Origin: Oxytricha trifallax
Taxonomy: Eukaryota > Ciliophora > Spirotrichea > Sporadotrichida > Oxytrichidae
NCBI GenBank assembly: GCA_000711775.1
Contig: ARYC01001384.1
Span: 1-64,000 of the forward strand
DNA: 64,000 nt
Direction: 5' to 3'
Part shown: in pieces, positions 58,740 to 64,000 of the stretch
Position numbering within the stretch: position 1 is the first letter of the stretch
How the letters are laid out: every line of letters begins with the position of its first letter
Position numbers and translations under genes: made by a program
The notes under the pieces: generated by a model
Databases searched by the model: none
What the model was told of the DNA's origin: nothing
The model's input: only the letters and a program-made list of their open reading frames with translations

Positions 58740-59371
58740 TAATGGCCCCCTGATGGGGCCGCTAAAATTTTTTTCTCTTTATCTAATTTAATGTTTTAAA
58801 AATGATTAAAACATCAAAATAGCATTTTATAACAAATTAATTAGGCAAAAATGAATTTTTGAAGAAATCTAAAGCAACCCAGACCATATTAATATTTCAA
58901 ATTAACTTTATAAAAACATTAGATTTTTAAAACATATTAACATTTTTTCTAATTAATTTAATGTATAATATTTTGGTAATTTCACTAATATAATTACTGA
59001 TATAATGATTAACTGTTATAATAGTATTAAATGCTTTTTTAAATGTTAATTTATAGATCATTACATCTCAAAGATTATGTTAAATGCTATTATAACAGTT
59101 AATCATTATATCAGTAATTATATTAGTGAAATTACCAAAATATTATACATTAAATTAATTAGAAAAAATGTTAATATGTTTTAAAAATCTAATGTTTTTA
59201 TAAAGTTAATTTGAAATATTAATATGGTCTGGGTTGCTTTAGATTTCTTCAAAAATTCATTTTTGCCTAATTAATTTGTTATAAAATGCTATTTTGATGT
59301 TTTAATCATTTTTAAAACATTAAATTAGATAAAGAGAAAAAAATTTTAGCGGCCCCATCAGGGGGCCATTA
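58740..59371. mobile_element. 632-bp near-perfect palindrome
   Basis: Starts taatggccccctgatggggc and ends with its inverse. The arms (about 300 bases each) mirror each other with very few differences around an AT-rich centre near 59,055. Inside each GC-rich end there is a second small palindrome (ggccccctgatggggcc). No flanking duplication can be assigned with confidence. The length is close to the M3 elements (626 and 628 bp). Confidence 0.9.
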
Positions 59372-59509
59372 CTCTGTTTTTTTTAATTAACTTTATTAAT
59401 CTTATTTTTTAATTTTGAAAAATGAGAATTAATTAAATATTCCATTTTATTTTTTTAATATCATAAATTGATATTTATTAAACCTCAAAGCTTTTGCATG
59501 ATCTATTTA

Positions 59510-59740
59510 AAAAAAGATTAGCTTCCTTATTTATAGAATAAAGTGCTACTAATCCGAAAAGCAATATAGTATATTGCATAGAAAAAGAGATTATTGCATT
59601 TGCACTAGAGTGATATAGATTACTCTAAGACACTCTTTGGATAATTTTCTTAAAGTATTTAGGAAAATTTTTATACTGCCTGGTTTCGAAATGCCTTTTA
59701 TGGTTCTCGTATAAATTTTATGCTTGTAGGATTTATGAAT
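59510..59740 (-). CDS. Gene G, coding segment
   Basis: About 75 codons without TGA on the minus strand: PTSIKFIREPQKAFRNQAVQ, KFSQILQENYPKSVLEQSIS, LQCKCNNLFFYAIYYIAFRI. The later part is more AT-rich and may be IES. It could be the N-terminal region of gene G or a separate gene on the same strand. Confidence 0.5.
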
Positions 59741-59989
59741 TTTCATTTTGCGAAAAAAATATTTATATGAATTTCCAAAGTTCTAATATTTAATTTAGCG
59801 ATATCTTTTCTTTGGTTATTTTAATAGATATAAATCTAATATTACAAGGCCTTTTTATAAATTACTAGAGTAACCAAATAATTATAATAGTATTATATTT
59901 TAATTAACCTACTGAATCTTGAAAATAATAACTTTCTGGTTAAATTTGACTTAAATTTGATTTTAAAAAATAAGATTTTGTATATTTTT

Positions 59990-60045
59990 TGGATTTAACT
60001 AAATCTGTTGGCATTGGAGTAATGATCCTGTAGCTTTTAACAGTT
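59990..60045 (-). CDS. Short minus-strand coding island
   Basis: Reads VKSYRIITPMPTDLVKS. Short and only weakly supported; kept because it lies in line with other minus-strand islands. Confidence 0.3.
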
Positions 60046-60989
60046 TTATTTAAAAAATATATATAAAGTTGAGATTGTGGATTAAATTTGATCTGTATTA
60101 ATTTCTTTGAGAAGACCTACATATTATAAACTCAAAATGTTTTATAAATTCATCAATTTAAATCTAAAATGTAAATATTATCAAAAAGATTCACATTTCC
60201 TTATCAATTTATATTAAAATAATTCTTGGAATATATCTCGTTTAAAGAATCATTATGATTCCTTGCCATAATAAAAACACTCAACTTACATATAAAAATT
60301 AATTATTAAAGTTAAATATTTATTTTAATTTAATATTTAATGATAATATATATGATTTTAATGGTGGTCTATTTATTGTAAAATAGCCCATAATTAAATG
60401 GTAAAGTAACATATTAATTGAAGAGTTACTAAAAAATAAGATTCAAATATAAATGAAGCGTAATTAACCCACTTATAATGTAGCATAAGTTTATAATAAT
60501 AAATCTCCTTAATGATTATAATACATTTACACTATTTGCTGTCATCATAAGTCATGATGATAAGATAAATAATAAAATAAAGCCTTTTATTTTGGTAGCA
60601 ATCATATAATTTTTAATTGGAAAATAAGTTTTTAAAAGCAGATAACTATTGAAGGTAATTAAATTAAGCTGAAAAAATACTTTGTAACAGTTATATGTAA
60701 TATAAATCATATTAAGGAGCTTTAATATTAAAATAATCTGAAAAAAAATTATTTAATATTAACAAGGAAATATTAATGTCTAGTAAAATATGAATTTTAA
60801 CTATCATGTGTTGTAATAGTAATTTTAAGAAAGTTTAATTTTTACTAGGAGGTTGTTTGCCTCCTTTAAGATTATTCATAATTCTTAAAAGAATTTGCTT
60901 TTCTTATAGTTGTGGTATTAGTTGATTATTTAAAAATTTAAACCCTAAATATAAATAACATGAGTACATGAACTTGCATATTTTTAATA

Positions 60990-61105
60990 AATAAATAAAA
61001 CTGATAGAATTCTTTTGAGTTTAAAATAGAGTGATATCTTGTGTTAATCTCTGTTGGATGATCTTCATAATCTGAATATTTGTAATAAAATAGTATTTTA
61101 AATAA
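60990..61105 (-). CDS. Minus-strand coding island
   Basis: Reads YYKYSDYEDHPTEINTRYHS, ILNSKEFYQFYLF. The acidic and Tyr-rich character and lower AT content suggest real coding. Presumed part of gene G by strand and position. Confidence 0.45.
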
Positions 61106-62307
61106 TTTATATTTCATTGTCAATATAAAAATAAAGAATATTGGAAGAAGCCTGGAAATGTACCATTTATTCAAAACTTTTTAATTTTTAATGAACTATA
61201 ATTTATTTCTAATTATTTATATATTGCGGCAATTAACGCATAAATTGTATCCTAAGAAATTTTATGAAATTAAATTAAAGCTTCAATTCTTTAAACTAAA
61301 ATTTTCAAAATAGCTTTTTTATTATCCCAATCATTATCTAAATATTATTTTATTTGCCTCACTCCATGATAAAGTTGTAAAATATTTATTATTATTAAAA
61401 GCATATAATTTTAGATAAGATCGCTCTTTGGCATCTTTTCTCTATATATTTTTAGTAACAACTCTCTCAATATCAATCGAAACTTTCAATTCTTCTAAAA
61501 TCTCTCTTTGGAAAATAATTTAATTTGATTGTCAAGGAAGTATCAATTTTACTAGAAATATTAGAGATAAAAATACGATTATATATAATCGTTAATTTTT
61601 TAATTATTCTTAGTTTTTTTTTATCAAACACTAACCAATTTAATCAACTTCTTAAATGTATTCAACAAAAGTGCTCTTATCAACGTTAAATACACTAAGA
61701 ATTAAGAATTATTAGTTAATTTAAATAAGGAATATTCATATTTATGGTACTTTTTCAAGTAACTTATATTTATTACGAAAATATTGTTAAAAATGATTTT
61801 AGATGTTAAAATTAATAATGTTAACGAATTTAGGTTGTTATAAGGTTTTGTGAATTTCCTTTGCTTATAAAAAATAATGCTCATTGGTTCCACATAATAT
61901 AGAATGGGTTAGATTTTCAACCCTATTTATTTTCATTAATTTTATTATTGTTATCCTTTTTCTATTTAACTTCAATATAATAATATTTCATCATCAAGAA
62001 TGAGCTTCTAAAATAACTATTTATTGTAAACTTGCTTTGTTCAAAAATAATAATAAATATAAATTTAGATTTAATAAATAATCTAATCTCTAAAAAAAAT
62101 ACTTTCCCCTTATTTTAATATCACTGAAATATCCATAATTTTATTTTTAAAACTCTTGCAATTAAAGTAGAATGATATTTTTATAGAAAATTTGTATAAA
62201 TTTTAGATTTCCACATTTGAAAAGACAACAAAATGATGATGCAAAAATTTTAAATATATTTTTGCTTAAAACTTTAATTTTATCTTTATAATTAAAAAAA
62301 TAGATAA

Positions 62308-62625
62308 CAATCAGGTCGGCAGGTGGGTGGCAGCTTGCCCAACAGGAGAAGACGCCTGGCTCAAACCCCAGACCCGCCAACGGTTATTACCAGCGAAAGA
62401 TCTTGGTCTTCTCTACTCAATCTTGTAATAGATATGAGGTGGCCTCACATATTCGACCTGACTCTGATCAAGGTCCTTCAATCGAGCAGTCTATATATAC
62501 CCATGGATTTAAATTTACCATTGTTCAATATTGATAAAATAAATCTGAAAAATACTTAACAGGCAGCCATGTGAAGTTGATGTTTGCAATGGAGCCACTA
62601 TGTCTTGAGCATTTGTAATTTACTA
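62308..62625 (-). CDS. GC-rich coding island, probable N-terminal segment of gene G
   Basis: One minus frame is open for about 105 codons: NAQDIVAPLQTSTSHGCLLS, IEQWQIQIHGYIQTARLKDL, DQSQVEYVRPPHIYYKIEQR, NNRWRVWGLSQASSPVGQAA, THLPT, then TGA. Purine bias at first positions favours minus over the plus reading (QLAQQEKTPGSNPRPANGYY), which is also open for about 75 codons. By far the most GC-rich stretch of the right-hand 20 kb. A B-box-like ggctcaaaccc suggested a tRNA but the fold fails. Confidence 0.55.
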
Positions 62626-62639
62626 AAAATTATCATAAA

Positions 62640-64000
62640 ATCTAAAATTTATAATTATAACAATCCCCTGACCTTTAGTTTATACTAACTTACTTTACTA
62701 ATTTAAAAAATATAGAAGACTTTATGAGCGTAATAATTTAAAGAATATGACATATAATAAAATTGATTTTTACACAATGATTGGACTTTAGGAAATAAAA
62801 AAGACTAATACTATGATAATATATAATATAAGCATTAAAATTTAGATTTCTTCAAAAAGAATTTTTAAAATTAATGGTATATTTTTCAATTTTTAAATAG
62901 ATAATTTAATTAAATTAACAAATTTAATGAGGTTTAATTGTGTATGAGGTGTATATTTTGTTATCTGGTAAATTGAATCTCACTACTCCTATATATTAAA
63001 TAAAAAATTATCATAATTACAAAATAATAAGAAGTTTTTTTATATTTACATTTATATAATAAGAAATATAAAAATTATTGGGTTGTGCCTGTCTAAATAT
63101 TACACTTTTATCAGTAAAATTTCATTTAAAATATTCAAATATCTCTTCAAATTTGAGCTGAAAATCACTAAAAAGTAGAAAAAATAGTACTTATCAACTC
63201 TTAAGAAGAAATAAATGAATTTTTAACATAAAATTCACGTTTTTTTCTATTATTCCTAAAAGTGACAAATTTTGTTATATATAATAATCTTGATTGTAAT
63301 ATTAAAATATCAAATTTCAAACCAAATAGTAAACACTATGAGTCAATCAATTTAAAAATACTTTTAATTTAATTATATAACTTTTTTAGGCAAAAATATT
63401 ATAAAATAAATTTAAATCTATTATTAAAATTCTTGAAAGTTGATAAGAACTATTTTTATATAGTTTTATTAAAAATTTTAACTCAAATTTAATTAGTTAA
63501 TGAATATTTTTTTAATAAATTATATTAAGAAGTGTGGTGATGAAAAAAGTACTCACAAATTTCTTATTTTATATCTTAAATAAATTTAAGAGTATATATA
63601 ATTTTTAATTTAAGATACTCCAGTCTTTGTTTGTGGTAGTTTAATAACATCCTCATTTTTGTATAAAAACAATTTTTATAATAAATTTTAATGCTAATTT
63701 TCTTGATAGCTATATTTTCAGAATATATATTAAAAACATTATTTTTTAATAAAAGTATTTAAGGAATGCTTGCATTATTTTTATTTTGTTATTATTAGAC
63801 TAACAACTTTTGATTTAAAATTTCACAAGTTAAAACATTTTTTTCGTATTCCAATTTTAAAACAAGTAAACTATTTAATTTTACAGGTTTTATAAAAGTA
63901 TACATAAATGCAAATAAGTAAATATATAATGGTTCTAGAAAATTATGAAATGGAATTATCTTATCAAATATTTTTTAAAGTTTCCAAGTCACTATTACTG
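62640..64000. other. AT-rich end of window, one weak island
   Basis: Mostly featureless AT-rich DNA. A short minus-strand stretch at 63,613-63,660 reads NEDVIKLPQTKTGVS and may be another small MDS. Nothing else supported. Confidence 0.4.

Noticed and set aside
62311-62375. tRNA gene or tRNA-derived SINE
   Set aside because: A B-box-like ggctcaaaccc and a partly paired acceptor are present, but the span is only about 61 bases, and D and anticodon arms do not form. The GC-rich stretch is better explained as coding.
1-64000. Scrambled gene order (permuted or inverted MDSs)
   Set aside because: Looked for because it is common in stichotrichs, but the duplicated genes and the minus-strand locus are all in linear order as far as can be read.
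1-64000. CRISPR array, rRNA operon or bacterial operon
   Set aside because: No regularly spaced direct repeats, rRNA cores or clustered bacterial-type genes were seen; the organism is a ciliate.

Overview
The window looks like germline (micronuclear) DNA of a spirotrichous ciliate of the Oxytricha/Stylonychia/Tetmemena kind. Four things support this. Coding segments read well only if TAA and TAG mean Gln and TGA is the only stop. Base composition is extremely AT-rich. Coding islands are split by long AT-rich spacers, as expected for macronuclear-destined segments (MDSs) separated by internal eliminated sequences (IESs). Transposons carry terminal G4T4/C4A4 telomere-like repeats, the mark of Telomere-Bearing Elements (TBEs). 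Genus and species cannot be told from sequence alone. Most MDS boundaries below are approximate because they were read by eye.

Layout. 0-0.9 kb: a truncated TBE end and a minus-strand coding island. 0.9-1.9 kb: a 1-kb foldback element. 2.1-12.9 kb (block A) and 26.5-42.7 kb (block B) are two copies of one locus in the same order and orientation: a TLDc-domain gene, a small acidic-protein gene (called gene A), then a long protein-kinase gene in four blocks. The copies have decayed in complementary ways. Block A keeps the fuller TLDc domain but its kinase has lost the start codon and carries a frameshift. Block B has an open 590-codon kinase block but a shortened TLDc domain. 13.3-14.6 kb holds an unidentified coding region with changing frames. 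17.1-20.5 kb holds a RING/B-box/coiled-coil (TRIM-like) gene. 23.6-24.0 kb holds an unidentified coding island. A nearly complete 4.09-kb TBE (30,521-34,612) with a 3-bp ATT target duplication sits inside the block-B TLDc locus, which also hosts minus-strand coding islands of another gene.

46.1-62.6 kb is read here as one large minus-strand locus for a polytopic membrane protein. It runs from N-terminal and extracellular islands (including a Thr/Asn/Gln minisatellite and a cadherin-like calcium motif) at high coordinates to a multi-membrane C-terminal region at 48.9-46.1 kb, with all islands in linear order.

The spacers are packed with non-autonomous foldback elements of at least seven kinds. 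Several are nested. At two of them the paralogous block gives the empty site: a 1.18-kb element inside the gene A reading frame (GTTATT duplicated) and a G-tract element upstream of gene A (AAAAACCT duplicated). These show transposon insertions taking IES positions, including one inside a coding frame that stays in phase when the element is removed. No rRNA, confirmed tRNA or CRISPR array was seen.
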